This document shows positions 18,414-27,158 of a DNA stretch of 64,000 bases, piece after piece (the first letter of the stretch is position 1; every line of letters starts with the position of its first letter). The notes under the pieces are model-generated. The model was not told where the DNA came from, did not search any database, and worked only from the letters and a program-made list of their open reading frames with translations. The position numbers were made by a program, and so were the translations under genes. The stretch comes from Dokdonia sp. (GTDB lineage: Bacteria > Bacteroidota > Bacteroidia > Flavobacteriales > Flavobacteriaceae): assembly GCA_020630915.1 (NCBI GenBank), contig JAHDIF010000004.1:1-64000 (forward strand), written 5' to 3'.

Positions 18414-20030
18414 TTAATTAACGCTTTTGTAAGCAAGTATTAATTGTGATGTGGAGGCGTCATGATCCATAGCTGTTGTAGTATTAAAATCTGAAAGGAC
18501 CTTCTTTGCTAGCTGTTTTCCCAGCTCTACACCCCATTGGTCGTAACTAAAGATATTCCACACAACACCTTGTACAAATATTTTATGTTCATACATAGCT
18601 ACAAGTGACCCGAGAGAAGCGGGTGTAAGCTTGTCAATAAGTAGTGTTGTCGTAGGCTTATTTCCAGCAAATACTTTAAAGGGGATAAGTTGCTCTTTTT
18701 GCTTTCGCGAAAGCGTACTTTTCTCAAGTTCTCTTTCTACCTCCTCTGCAGTTTTACCATTCATTAAGGCCTCCGTCTGTGCAAAGAAGTTTGCCATTAA
18801 TTTATCTTGATGATCCTTATTACCATGAAGTGCCGTTTTAAACCCGATAAAATCTGCCGGAATGAGTTTTGTGCCCTGATGTATTAATTGAAAAAAAGCG
18901 TGTTGTGAGTTTGTACCTGGCTCTCCCCATATGATAGTACCAGTCTGGTAATTTACCTGATCTCCATTTCTATCTACGCTCTTCCCATTACTTTCCATAA
19001 TGGCCTGTTGCAAATATGCTGGAAGACGATGTAAGTATTGTGTATATGGGATTACCGCTTCACTCTCTGCTCCAAAGAAATTATTATACCACACACTTAA
19101 AAGTGCAGTAATTACGGGGATATTTTGATCAAAAGGAATTTCTTTAAAATGTGTATCCATCGCATGTGCACCAGATAGCATATCCTCAAAATTATCGTAT
19201 CCTACTGCGAGTGCGATCGACAAGCCTACAGAGCTCCATAGAGAGAATCGTCCTCCTACCCAGTTCCACATTGTGAATATATTGTCTGAGGCAATTCCAA
19301 AATTTTGAACCGCTTCAAGATTGGTAGAAACTGCCACAAAATGGTTTGCCACTGCTTCTTCACCTAAATGCTCCACAAACCACTTGCGCACGGTGGTCGC
19401 ATTACTCAAGGTTTCCTGTGTAGTGAAGGTTTTAGATACAATTACAAAAAGTGTAGTCTCAGGGTTCAATCCTTTAAGAGATTCCATCACGTGGTCTCCG
19501 TCTACATTAGATATAAATCGTGTATTGAGGTGATTTTTATAATACTGCAACGCCTCTACGATCATTACAGGACCTAAATCAGACCCTCCTATCCCTATGT
19601 TTACCACATCTGTAATGTTTTTTCCTGTAGCTCCTTTATGCTCGCCAGAAATTACTCGATGGGTAAAGTTTTTTATAGCCTGTTTAGATTTGCTTACTTC
19701 TGCTTTCGCGAAAGCGTGCTCACCCTCATCCCGCAACGCCGTATGCATCACAGCACGACCTTCTGTTGCATTAATAGGCTCTCCACCAAAATAGCTGTTA
19801 ATCGCTCCTTTGAGGTCTACTTCATTAGCCAGATCAACAAGTAGTTCTTTTGTGGTGGCATCTATTCGATGCTTGCTATAATCTACTAGAAAATCTTCCC
19901 AAGTGATTGTAAAATTACTCGCACGATCTTGATCTTTAAAAAGCGTCTTGAGATGTGTATCTTTAATTGTCTGGTAATGTGCCTTAAGGGATTTCCAGGC
20001 GTTTGTTGTGGTTGGGTTGATATTTTTCAA
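18414..20030 (-). CDS. pgi: glucose-6-phosphate isomerase
   Basis: Interconverts glucose-6-phosphate and fructose-6-phosphate in the cytoplasm. At 538 residues it has the usual length of the long bacterial form. Signatures are [12 protein letters not shown] (about 145), the sugar-isomerase block [13 protein letters not shown] (about 262), NGKSVDRNG, and the PGI signature [14 protein letters not shown] near 500. It is the last gene of a minus-strand operon, starting 6 nt after the M23 peptidase stop. Two copies of the 14-bp palindrome fall inside the gene and are read in different frames: AFAKA at 19702-19715 and LSRK at 18701-18714. Function confident; regulation not visible. Confidence 0.97.
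   Translation of the reverse strand: MKNINPTTTNAWKSLKAHYQTIKDTHLKTLFKDQDRASNFTITWEDFLVDYSKHRIDATTKELLVDLANEVDLKGAINSYFGGEPINATEGRAVMHTALRDEGEHAFAKAEVSKSKQAIKNFTHRVISGEHKGATGKNITDVVNIGIGGSDLGPVMIVEALQYYKNHLNTRFISNVDGDHVMESLKGLNPETTLFVIVSKTFTTQETLSNATTVRKWFVEHLGEEAVANHFVAVSTNLEAVQNFGIASDNIFTMWNWVGGRFSLWSSVGLSIALAVGYDNFEDMLSGAHAMDTHFKEIPFDQNIPVITALLSVWYNNFFGAESEAVIPYTQYLHRLPAYLQQAIMESNGKSVDRNGDQVNYQTGTIIWGEPGTNSQHAFFQLIHQGTKLIPADFIGFKTALHGNKDHQDKLMANFFAQTEALMNGKTAEEVERELEKSTLSRKQKEQLIPFKVFAGNKPTTTLLIDKLTPASLGSLVAMYEHKIFVQGVVWNIFSYDQWGVELGKQLAKKVLSDFNTTTAMDHDASTSQLILAYKSVN
18701..18714. repeat. palindrome GCTTTCGCGAAAGC, copy 4
   Basis: Perfect copy inside pgi, read as LSRK on the minus strand. 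Confidence 0.95.
19702..19715. repeat. palindrome GCTTTCGCGAAAGC, copy 5
   Basis: Perfect copy inside pgi, read as AFAKA; about 1 kb from copy 4 in the same gene. Confidence 0.95.
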
Positions 20031-20036
20031 AGAGCG

Positions 20037-21329
20037 TTAGTTTTGAGTGATTGGTGTCGTTTCTTCCAGTTCTGATATGATATTTTCCTCTCCCTCTTTT
20101 GGGAATGAAATAGCTTCTAATTGTCGCCTAAGCGGTCGCATCACGCTATCAAAAACAGGCATAAGTTCGGTCGTTAAGGGCTCTGAGGCTGGTAAATCTT
20201 GTTTGTAAGGATCTACCTGTTTTCCGTTTTTCCAGAAACGATAGCATACGTGCGGACCTCCAGTATTTCCTGTCATTCCTATGGTGCCTATTACATCACC
20301 TTGACGCACAAAATCTCCCACCTTTGCTAGTCGTTTTTGCATATGTAAATACTGCGTTTCATACGTGCCGTTATGTCTAATCTTTACATAATTACCATTA
20401 CCACCGCGACGTTCTGATTTTGTAACGGTACCGTCTGCTGTTGCGAGAATGGGCGTGCCTACAGCCCCGGCATAATCCGTTCCTTTATGAGGTCTAATCT
20501 TATAGCCGTAATATTTGATACGTCGTTTAAGATTATATCTGGATGATATTCTGTTAAATTTTAAAGGTCCTTTTAAGAAAGCTCGTCGCAAGTTATTTCC
20601 ATCTTCTTCAAAATAATCGTAACCAGAAGGTAAGGAATCGTGCTCAAATCTATAGGTATTAATCTCTTTGCCTCTATGTTCAAAATGAGTAGCTTTTATC
20701 TTGCCTATTCCCGCATATACAGTATCGTTTACATACTTTTCTTCATAGATTACCTTAAATCTATCTCCCTCGTCCAATTTATAAAAATCAATAGTCCACG
20801 CATAAATATCTGCCATTTTATAAGCTACGAGCACACTCACTCCTAATTTTTCGAAGGTGGATGAAGGATTACCTGAAATTGCCCCAGATATTTCTTTTTC
20901 TACGTAGTTTATAGGGTGCGAACCTTCTTGGGCAATGGGTTTTTCCTTAAAGTCTACAACTACAAAGTCTTGCCTGTTTTTTTCATAAATAAATACTTGT
21001 GCCGCTTGTGTAGTGTCTTTAGCTTTTAAAAGCACATACGGCTTGCCTTCTTGTATACGCCTTGTGTCAAACACGTCTTTAACCGAATCAGAAATACTTT
21101 GAATCGTAGGATAATCTACATGGTTGTCAGATAATATTTTCCCAAAACTGTCTCCTTTTTGCACGGTATCCCTTTGTACAATATAATTATCCAGCACATA
21201 GCCGTATTGCTCTACAACAGGTTCTTCTACTGGTGCCAAGGTATTGACCTCTAATTTTGCCTGGCGGTCTTTACAAGCAATTAGTGACAATAGTAAAATA
21301 ATAAAGGTGGGTAGGTGATTAATCTTCAC
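20037..21329 (-). CDS. M23 family metallopeptidase (murein endopeptidase-like)
   Basis: A 430-residue lipoprotein-like or exported protein: the N-terminal hydrophobic stretch ends LLSLIAC (Cys about 19). A linker region is followed by an OapA/LysM-like region and a C-terminal LytM/M23 domain at about 265-375. Metal and catalytic motifs are HKGTD (about 281-285), QYLHM (about 330) and, where the family normally has HxH, PHVCY (about 359). The second His, usually a zinc ligand, is therefore Cys. Cys can bind zinc, so activity is possible but not assured. It is likely to act on cell-wall cross-links in the periplasm. The gene lies between tryptophan dioxygenase (27 nt upstream) and pgi (6 nt downstream) in one operon. 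Confidence 0.9.
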   Translation of the reverse strand: MKINHLPTFIILLLSLIACKDRQAKLEVNTLAPVEEPVVEQYGYVLDNYIVQRDTVQKGDSFGKILSDNHVDYPTIQSISDSVKDVFDTRRIQEGKPYVLLKAKDTTQAAQVFIYEKNRQDFVVVDFKEKPIAQEGSHPINYVEKEISGAISGNPSSTFEKLGVSVLVAYKMADIYAWTIDFYKLDEGDRFKVIYEEKYVNDTVYAGIGKIKATHFEHRGKEINTYRFEHDSLPSGYDYFEEDGNNLRRAFLKGPLKFNRISSRYNLKRRIKYYGYKIRPHKGTDYAGAVGTPILATADGTVTKSERRGGNGNYVKIRHNGTYETQYLHMQKRLAKVGDFVRQGDVIGTIGMTGNTGGPHVCYRFWKNGKQVDPYKQDLPASEPLTTELMPVFDSVMRPLRRQLEAISFPKEGEENIISELEETTPITQN

Positions 21330-21356
21330 GAGTTGGTTCTATTCTCTTTTCTCTTT

Positions 21357-22295
21357 TTATACATTATGTCCCCAAGTGTCTAATTCTTCTTGCGTCCAGA
21401 CATCTGGAAAAAATATACGACGTTGGTATTTAGGGTGCATATACTTTGTCCACTCACTACCTCCCGTAGCCTCTACAACTACTTTACCACTGTTTAAATA
21501 ATGGTTTGCAGCATGATAATGAGACATTACCCAAGTAACATTTACGGTATAGTCATAATGACGCATTGCTTTTAAAAGAGTAGGATTTTCCTGTGCTTTC
21601 TTAGGCAATTTCTTAAAGGTCGCGTACAAATTTATGGTATTATATTCTTTTGTGAAGGCTATAAATTCGTTTTTATACTTTTCTTCAAAAGCCGAAAGTA
21701 AGTATGACTTTTTCCCTGTATGATAGTCCTTTCCAGCAGCTTGCCAGTATAAATGTTCTAGCGCGTGCTCATAAGGAGTGTTGCGGTCTATGCTTTCGCG
21801 AAAGCGGGCATCTATCAAATTAATTAAGTCTGTGCTGGCAAACTCAATCTTGCGGTATTGCGCACTCTGAAAACCGCTTGCAGGAGTTAATGTTTTCCTA
21901 AACTTCATATACTGCTCGACGTCCATCCCATGCTGCATGATACTGAACGAGCTGGTTAACATATCAAAATACCGACTTATGCGATCTAATCTAGAACTAA
22001 AAAACTCTACCGTGAGATTGGGATGATGACATACCTGCTCTATCTCCCAAAGAACCATTTTAAAAAGGAGTTCATTGATTTGATGATACATGATAAACAC
22101 ATTCTCATCGGGCACATTTGTTCGGGGCTGTTGTAGACTGAGCAAAGCATCTGTGTGAATATAATCCCAATACGTAATGGGTTTACTCTGTAAAAGTCCT
22201 TCTAAGTGATCATCCAGATCTTGATCTATTTTTTCATACTTATCATCAAGGGCGTTAATGATTTTTTCTATGTCTGGTTGGATCTTTTTGGTCAT
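21357..22295 (-). CDS. tryptophan 2,3-dioxygenase family protein
   Basis: A 312-residue heme dioxygenase family protein predicted to open the indole ring of tryptophan to N-formylkynurenine, the first step of the kynurenine pathway. Signatures are DENVFIMYHQINELLFK (about 62-78, with the heme-side His), SGFQSAQYRKIE (about 138-149) and ATGGSEWTKYM near 281. The length fits bacterial TDO. No other kynurenine-pathway gene is in the window. The gene is the second of a four-gene minus operon (DUF3108, TDO, M23, pgi). The palindrome at 21792-21805 is read here as RFRES. Confidence 0.88.
   Translation of the reverse strand: MTKKIQPDIEKIINALDDKYEKIDQDLDDHLEGLLQSKPITYWDYIHTDALLSLQQPRTNVPDENVFIMYHQINELLFKMVLWEIEQVCHHPNLTVEFFSSRLDRISRYFDMLTSSFSIMQHGMDVEQYMKFRKTLTPASGFQSAQYRKIEFASTDLINLIDARFRESIDRNTPYEHALEHLYWQAAGKDYHTGKKSYLLSAFEEKYKNEFIAFTKEYNTINLYATFKKLPKKAQENPTLLKAMRHYDYTVNVTWVMSHYHAANHYLNSGKVVVEATGGSEWTKYMHPKYQRRIFFPDVWTQEELDTWGHNV
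21792..21805. repeat. palindrome GCTTTCGCGAAAGC, copy 6
   Basis: Perfect copy inside the tryptophan dioxygenase gene, read as RFRES. Confidence 0.95.
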
Positions 22296-22304
22296 AGTTG
22301 TCGG

Positions 22305-23156
22305 TTAATCCATCACAAGTTGAAAAGGATGTTTCAGCCCTTTATAGGCATCAAGATCTGCTTTTATAGAACCTACTGCTAGGCTCGCCTTGATCCGTAA
22401 TGGAATTTTATTATCGTCATCGCTCACCCATACGGTAAGACTTTCTTGTTCTTTAAAAACACGCCCCGCTAGAACCAAGGGCCTAAACATAAGTGCATCT
22501 GTCTTTCCAAACTTTGTTTTTATTTGTTCTTTCCCTAAATATCTTAACTTAAAAGGGTAATTTTTTTCGTCAAAAAACATGGTCACCTCTGTCTCATCAC
22601 CTTCTTTAAGATGGGTCGTATCTACTGCATTTCGTAGATAATAGAATGTGCTTACCATATCCTGTACATCACCTGGAGTTTTGATCTCGTGTTCTTTGTT
22701 TCTTTTCTTATCATGAACATATGCTACGCGAGCACTTTGATCAAAGTCAATCACCTTGTTCTTTGTATGACCTCCTTCATCTATTTTTCTTATAAACTGA
22801 TAGGGCAGAGCCGTTGTTTTATCAACCTTAGTTTCATAGTAATCTTCTACCTTAAAAAAGATTCTTGAAAACCCTGTAGTCTCCCCAAATCCTTTAATAT
22901 GATAAGCATCACTTTTAGTTTGATCTTGAGTCACCTCGAGCGTTGCATAACCAGCAGTTACCAGACCGTAATGTATTCTAAATTTAAACCATTCTCCTAC
23001 ATCAAAAGCTTTCTTTTTTAATTCAATTTCGGAGGTAGAAACGGTATCTCTAGAGGCACTAAAATCTTGCGCATGACTATCTGTTGGAGGTGTGACTCCA
23101 ACAAGCATAATCAAACCGATTAATAACTGTTTCATATTTACAATACCTGATACCAT
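22305..23156 (-). CDS. DUF3108 domain-containing exported protein
   Basis: A 283-residue protein with an N-terminal signal segment (MKQLLIGLIMLVGVTPPTDS after an eight-residue leader; the Met at residue 8 is an alternative start). The DUF3108 region covers most of the rest, with FKFRIHYGLVTAGYATLEV, TGFSRIFFKVEDYYETKVD and MVSTFYYLRN. Function is not established; the family is periplasmic or outer-membrane associated. It is the first gene of the operon and starts 9 nt before the dioxygenase, downstream of a TATTTTTG promoter element. Confidence 0.85.
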   Translation of the reverse strand: MVSGIVNMKQLLIGLIMLVGVTPPTDSHAQDFSASRDTVSTSEIELKKKAFDVGEWFKFRIHYGLVTAGYATLEVTQDQTKSDAYHIKGFGETTGFSRIFFKVEDYYETKVDKTTALPYQFIRKIDEGGHTKNKVIDFDQSARVAYVHDKKRNKEHEIKTPGDVQDMVSTFYYLRNAVDTTHLKEGDETEVTMFFDEKNYPFKLRYLGKEQIKTKFGKTDALMFRPLVLAGRVFKEQESLTVWVSDDDNKIPLRIKASLAVGSIKADLDAYKGLKHPFQLVMD

Positions 23157-23204
23157 AACTGTACTTTTTTGAGGTTAGTATACAGTTAATTACAATAGTT
23201 ATTC

Positions 23205-23212
23205 CAAAAATA
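23205..23212 (-). promoter_or_regulatory. -7 box for the DUF3108-TDO-M23-pgi operon
   Basis: The minus strand reads TATTTTTG, matching TAnnTTTG, 48 nt upstream of the first start codon. It lies just past the hppD terminator. Confidence 0.45.
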
Positions 23213-23220
23213 AGGAACCT

Positions 23221-23252
23221 AAAAAACTTCGCCTTATAAAGGACGAAGTTTT
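23221..23252 (-). terminator. terminator of the hmgA-hppD operon
   Basis: AACTTCG (23225-23231) and CGAAGTT (23244-23250) form a 7-bp stem with extra inner pairing. On the minus strand a T run follows. It lies 27 nt after hppD. Confidence 0.8.
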
Positions 23253-23276
23253 CATATAATTATTGTGTTAAGTCTA

Positions 23277-24437
23277 TTATAAAGTTCCGCGTTGCGCTTG
23301 TTCTCTTTCTATAGACTCAAACAAGGCCTTAAAATTTCCTGCACCAAAACCTTTTGCTCCCATACGCTGTATGATCTCAAAAAACAAGGTAGGTCTATCT
23401 TGCAAAGGTTTTGTAAAAATTTGCAGTAAATACCCGTCTTCATCTGCGTCTACTAAAATGGAGAGTTCTTGTAATTTTTCAATATCCTCCTTCATTACTT
23501 TCATATGCTCTCCCAATCGTTGTGGGATATCGTCGTAATAGGTTTGCGGTGGTGGTGGCAAAAACTCAATACCACGAGCTTTTAACTGCGCCACAGTTCT
23601 AATAATATCATCTGTTGCTAGCGCCAGATGCTGCACACCTGCTCCTTCGTAAAAATCCAGATACTCTTCTATTTGAGATTTTTTGGCCGCTTCTGCTGGT
23701 TCATTTATAGGGAACTTAATACGTCCATTCCCATTACTCATTACCTTACTCATTAATGCAGAATATTCTGTATGAATTTGCTTGTCATCAAAAGATAAAA
23801 AGTTTACAAAACCCATCACATCTTCATAAAACTTCACCCAAGTATTCATCTGGTTCCAGCCTACATTGCCAACCATATGGTCTATATATTTAAGACCTGT
23901 TGGTTCTGGGTTGTAGTCAGACTCCCAAGCTCTATACCCAGGTAAGAATACGCCATTATAGTTCTTGCGTTCTACAAACATATGTACCGTTTCTCCATAG
24001 GTGTAAATACCTGCGCGCACGGTCTCTCCGTCTTCATCTTTCTCTACAAACGGCTCGCAATACGATTTTGCACCACGCTTTGTAGTTTGTGCATAGGCGT
24101 CACGCGCATCATCAACCCATAAGGCAACTATTTTTACACCATCGCCGTGTTTTACAATATGTTCATTAATCTTAGACTGACTTCCTAGTGGAGAAGTTAA
24201 AACCAGTCTAATTTTATCCTGCTTAAGCACATAACTTACTTCATTTTTTGAACCTGTCTCTAGACCTCTATAGGCATAAGATTGAAAACCAAAAGCCGTC
24301 TTGTAAAAATGAGCTGCCTGTTTTGCATTGCCAACGTACAACTCTACATAATCTGTACCAAGAAGCGGAAGAAAATCCTGAGCTCCTTCAAATATTTTTT
24401 CTAGTCCGTAGTCTACGGATTTTAATTCATCTGCCAT
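23277..24437 (-). CDS. hppD: 4-hydroxyphenylpyruvate dioxygenase
   Basis: Converts 4-hydroxyphenylpyruvate to homogentisate in tyrosine catabolism, using non-heme Fe(II). The 386-residue length fits. Two VOC-fold halves are visible. Iron-ligand candidates are the His of YIDHMVGNV (about 186), the His of GVQHLALATDD (about 267) and the Glu of LFFEIIQRMG (about 350). The C-terminal gate block GFGAGNFKALFE is conserved. It follows hmgA on the same strand with a 44-nt gap that holds palindrome copy 7, so the two consecutive pathway enzymes share an operon. The next enzymes (maleylacetoacetate isomerase, fumarylacetoacetase) are not in the window. Confidence 0.95.
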   Translation of the reverse strand: MADELKSVDYGLEKIFEGAQDFLPLLGTDYVELYVGNAKQAAHFYKTAFGFQSYAYRGLETGSKNEVSYVLKQDKIRLVLTSPLGSQSKINEHIVKHGDGVKIVALWVDDARDAYAQTTKRGAKSYCEPFVEKDEDGETVRAGIYTYGETVHMFVERKNYNGVFLPGYRAWESDYNPEPTGLKYIDHMVGNVGWNQMNTWVKFYEDVMGFVNFLSFDDKQIHTEYSALMSKVMSNGNGRIKFPINEPAEAAKKSQIEEYLDFYEGAGVQHLALATDDIIRTVAQLKARGIEFLPPPPQTYYDDIPQRLGEHMKVMKEDIEKLQELSILVDADEDGYLLQIFTKPLQDRPTLFFEIIQRMGAKGFGAGNFKALFESIEREQAQRGTL

Positions 24438-24453
24438 ATTTATATATGTTTAC

Positions 24454-24467
24454 GCTTTCGCGAAAGC
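24454..24467. repeat. palindrome GCTTTCGCGAAAGC, copy 7
   Basis: Perfect copy with C/G extension, in the 44-nt gap between hmgA and hppD. With no T run it is unlikely to be a terminator. Confidence 0.95.
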
Positions 24468-24481
24468 GGTATTAGTTAATT

Positions 24482-25642
24482 TTAATGATCCAACCATGAC
24501 TGGTGGTACTTTTCATCTGCTATAGGCATCGCATCTTTACACACCTTTAAAGGTTTAAATGTATCTACCATAACTGCCAGCTCTTCTGTCTTTTCTTTCC
24601 CTATACTTTTCTCTACCGTTCCAGGATGTGGCCCGTGAGGAATTCCTGCTGGATGTAAACTTATGTGTCCTGCATCTATATCATTTCGACTCATAAAATC
24701 TCCATCTACATAATACAACACCTCATCACTATCTATATTACTATGATTGTAAGGAGCTGGAATACTCAAAGGATGATAGTCGTATTTACGAGGCACAAAA
24801 CTGCACACCACAAAGGCATCTGTCTCAAAAGTTTGATGGACTGGTGGTGGCTGGTGTATCCTACCTGTTATAGGTTCAAAATCGTGTATAGAAAATGCGT
24901 ATGGATAATTATACCCGTCATATCCAACGACATCAAATGGATGTGAGGCATACACCATCTCAAAAATATCGTCTTGCTTTTTTACTTTAATTAGAAAATC
25001 GCCTTTCTCATCATTAGTCTCTAGCTCGTATGGCTGTCGCAAATCTCGCTCACAATATGGAGAATGTTCTAACAATTGTCCAAACCAATTGCGATACCTT
25101 TTAGGCGTATAAATGGGTCTTCTAGACTCGACAATAAAAAGACGGTTATCCTCTGTATCAAAATCTATTTTATAAATCACTCCTCGAGGAATTAATAAAT
25201 AGTCTCCATATTTAAAATCCAGATTGCCTAAGTGCGTGCGCAATTTTCCAGAACCTTTATGGATAAAAAGCAACTCATCTGCATCTGTATTCTTATAAAA
25301 ATAATCTTGAGTACGCTCTTGCGGTGCCGCAAGTATAATCGTGCAATCACTGTTTGTTAATACTGGTTTTCTGCTCTGTAGCCAGTCTTTTTCTGGCGCT
25401 ACCTGGAAACCTCTAAAACGATACGACTTCATATTGTTTTCAATAGCTATCTCTGGTTTTACAGAGTACTGCTTACGTATTTCTTTTACCTGCGTAGGAC
25501 GATGCACGTGATAACTATTGGTACTCATCCCATCAAAACCTATGGTTCCAAAAAGTTGTTCTGAGTACAACTCACCATCTGGTTTACGAAATTGTGTATG
25601 ACGTTTAGGAGGAATTTCTCCTAGTTTATGATAAAAAGGCAT
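24482..25642 (-). CDS. hmgA: homogentisate 1,2-dioxygenase
   Basis: Opens the ring of homogentisate to maleylacetoacetate with Fe(II). The cupin-like protein is 386 residues, the short form common in Bacteroidota. Visible blocks are LIPRGVIYKIDF (about 150), HDFEPITGRIHQPPPVHQTF (about 255-274) and the C-terminal HPAGIPHGPHPGTVEKS (about 333), whose His residues and the Glu of KTEELAVM are candidate iron ligands. It is the first gene of the hmgA-hppD operon. An inverted repeat TAGATTGC/GCAATCTA spans its promoter region and may be an operator. Confidence 0.94.
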   Translation of the reverse strand: MPFYHKLGEIPPKRHTQFRKPDGELYSEQLFGTIGFDGMSTNSYHVHRPTQVKEIRKQYSVKPEIAIENNMKSYRFRGFQVAPEKDWLQSRKPVLTNSDCTIILAAPQERTQDYFYKNTDADELLFIHKGSGKLRTHLGNLDFKYGDYLLIPRGVIYKIDFDTEDNRLFIVESRRPIYTPKRYRNWFGQLLEHSPYCERDLRQPYELETNDEKGDFLIKVKKQDDIFEMVYASHPFDVVGYDGYNYPYAFSIHDFEPITGRIHQPPPVHQTFETDAFVVCSFVPRKYDYHPLSIPAPYNHSNIDSDEVLYYVDGDFMSRNDIDAGHISLHPAGIPHGPHPGTVEKSIGKEKTEELAVMVDTFKPLKVCKDAMPIADEKYHQSWLDH

Positions 25643-25652
25643 GTGTAAATTT

Positions 25653-25690
25653 TAGATTGCTTATAAAGTTAGTCAATAAAAGGCAATCTA
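25653..25690. promoter_or_regulatory. inverted repeat upstream of hmgA, candidate operator
   Basis: TAGATTGC and GCAATCTA are perfect 8-bp arms 22 nt apart (centres 30 bp apart), starting 11 nt upstream of hmgA. Between them the minus strand carries TAACTTTA, one base off the TAnnTTTG -7 consensus. The placement suits a repressor or activator of tyrosine catabolism. Confidence 0.4.
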
Positions 25691-25786
25691 GTCTCACTCA
25701 GGATTCCTCTTAATTAGGAATTTGAGTTTTAAAGGCAAGTATGTCCAGCTTTTGTCTGACATTGGGGTAAAAATAGGGTTTATTAT

Positions 25787-25800
25787 GCTTTCGCGAAAGC
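25787..25800. repeat. palindrome GCTTTCGCGAAAGC, copy 8
   Basis: Perfect 14-bp copy in the hmgA-dinB intergenic region, without the C/G extension. Confidence 0.95.
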
Positions 25801-25807
25801 TAAACTA

Positions 25808-25828
25808 GGGATTAGGGATTAGGGATTA
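25808..25828. repeat. 7-bp tandem repeat (GGGATTA)
   Basis: Three near-complete units of GGGATTA directly after palindrome copy 8. Like the repeat at the left edge of the window, it has a 7-bp unit next to pyrimidine-rich DNA. Confidence 0.8.
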
Positions 25829-25998
25829 AAATACTACTTACTTGAAACTTCTAGCTTCCGACTTCCATCTCCCAACTTTTCGGTAATCTCGATACGTTGC
25901 TTCCTACGTTCGCAACACTCGATCACCTTAGTCTTGCTTCGTGCTTCGTGCTTCTAAACTTCCAACTCCCAACTTCCAGCTTCGTACTCCCAACTCCC

Positions 25999-27111
25999 TC
26001 AAAACTCAATGCGCATTTGCACATCTATTTCTTCTTCCTTCTTGGGCTGGGTTTTGCCCTTATCTTCTGTATTCAAGTTAGATAAAGAGATGCCTAAAAG
26101 ACGAACACTGTTTTCTAGCTTTTCTTGATATAATAAATCCTTAGCTATTTCTAGAATAACCTCTTTAGAACGCACAAAGTAGTCTATAGTCTTTGATCTT
26201 GTTTTAAGTGTAAAGTCAGAATATTTGATTTTGAGCGTGATCGTTTTACCCGCCACTTGGCTCTTTTCTAGTCTTTTTGACACCTCCTCAGCAATATGGT
26301 CTAGCTTTTCTAGCATAAAAATCTCAGAAGTAATATTTTCTCTAAAAGTTCTTTCGGCGGCTAGCGATTTTCTGATGCGATTGGGTTTTACCTCGCTGTG
26401 TTGGACACCTCGTACAATATCGTAATAATAGGCGCCACTCTTGCCAAAATTATCAGACAACCATTCTCTGGTTTTAGTTTTTAAATCTGCTCCCGTAAAA
26501 ATGCCTTTGAGATACATTTTTTCTGCCGTTTTCTTCCCGATACCGTAAAATTTACGAATGTCTAGTTGCTCTAGAAATTCGATCACTTCTTCTGGCGGAA
26601 TTGTTTTCTGACCATTGGGTTTATTAATATCGCTGGCTACCTTCGCCACAAACTTATTAATACTAATACCTGCACTGGCATTAAGACCCGTACGCTCTTT
26701 GATCTTTTGGCGTATCCAAGTGGCGATTATAGTAGCGCTAGGCATTCCTACTTTGTTTTCGGTTACGTCTAGATAGGCTTCGTCCAAGGAGAGTGGCTCT
26801 ACAAGATCTGTATACTCATGAAAGACAGCTCGTATTTGATCGGACACTTCCCGATATCTATCAAAATTAGTGCGCACAAATATGAGTTCTGGGCACAACT
26901 TTCTAGCAAGCGCACCTGCCATTGCGCTACGCACCCCAAATTTACGCGCCTCATAACTAGCTGCACTTACCACACCTCGCTCTCCACCACCACCTACGGC
27001 AATTGCCTTTCCTCTCAGATCGGGATTATCCAATTGCTCTACAGAGGCATAAAAGGCATCCATATCTACGTGTATTATTTTTCTAATGGGTAGATCTGTC
27101 ATCGTACGCAA
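25999..27111 (-). CDS. dinB: DNA polymerase IV (Y family)
   Basis: A translesion, error-prone DNA polymerase of 370 residues. Palm-domain acidic motifs are HVDMDAFYASVEQ (about 14-26) and SLDEAYLDVTEN (about 107-118). The Y-family thumb helix-hairpin-helix block is KFYGIGKKTAEKMY (about 187-200) and the little-finger domain spans about 240-345. The C-terminus ends VQMRIEF, which resembles a beta-clamp binding peptide (Q-x-x-hydrophobic-x-F). Met4 is a possible alternative start. It is divergent from the VOC-CYTH gene with a 47-nt gap. No LexA-type site was recognised. Confidence 0.95.
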   Translation of the reverse strand: MRTMTDLPIRKIIHVDMDAFYASVEQLDNPDLRGKAIAVGGGGERGVVSAASYEARKFGVRSAMAGALARKLCPELIFVRTNFDRYREVSDQIRAVFHEYTDLVEPLSLDEAYLDVTENKVGMPSATIIATWIRQKIKERTGLNASAGISINKFVAKVASDINKPNGQKTIPPEEVIEFLEQLDIRKFYGIGKKTAEKMYLKGIFTGADLKTKTREWLSDNFGKSGAYYYDIVRGVQHSEVKPNRIRKSLAAERTFRENITSEIFMLEKLDHIAEEVSKRLEKSQVAGKTITLKIKYSDFTLKTRSKTIDYFVRSKEVILEIAKDLLYQEKLENSVRLLGISLSNLNTEDKGKTQPKKEEEIDVQMRIEF

Positions 27112-27158
27112 GGTACATATTTCAATAATCGGTATCTTTAAATTAATATAATTACCTG

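Larger units (their letters stand above)
25643..25998. other. intergenic region: operator-like repeat, palindrome, tandem repeat, low-complexity DNA
   Basis: No gene is seen. From left to right: the inverted repeat TAGATTGC (25653-25660) / GCAATCTA (25683-25690) upstream of hmgA; a hairpin with ATTCCT and AGGAAT around 25700-25725; palindrome copy 8; about three copies of the 7-bp unit GGGATTA (25808-25828); and a pyrimidine-rich stretch with repeats of CTTCCAACTCCCAA and TTCGTGC up to the dinB stop. Confidence 0.6.
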
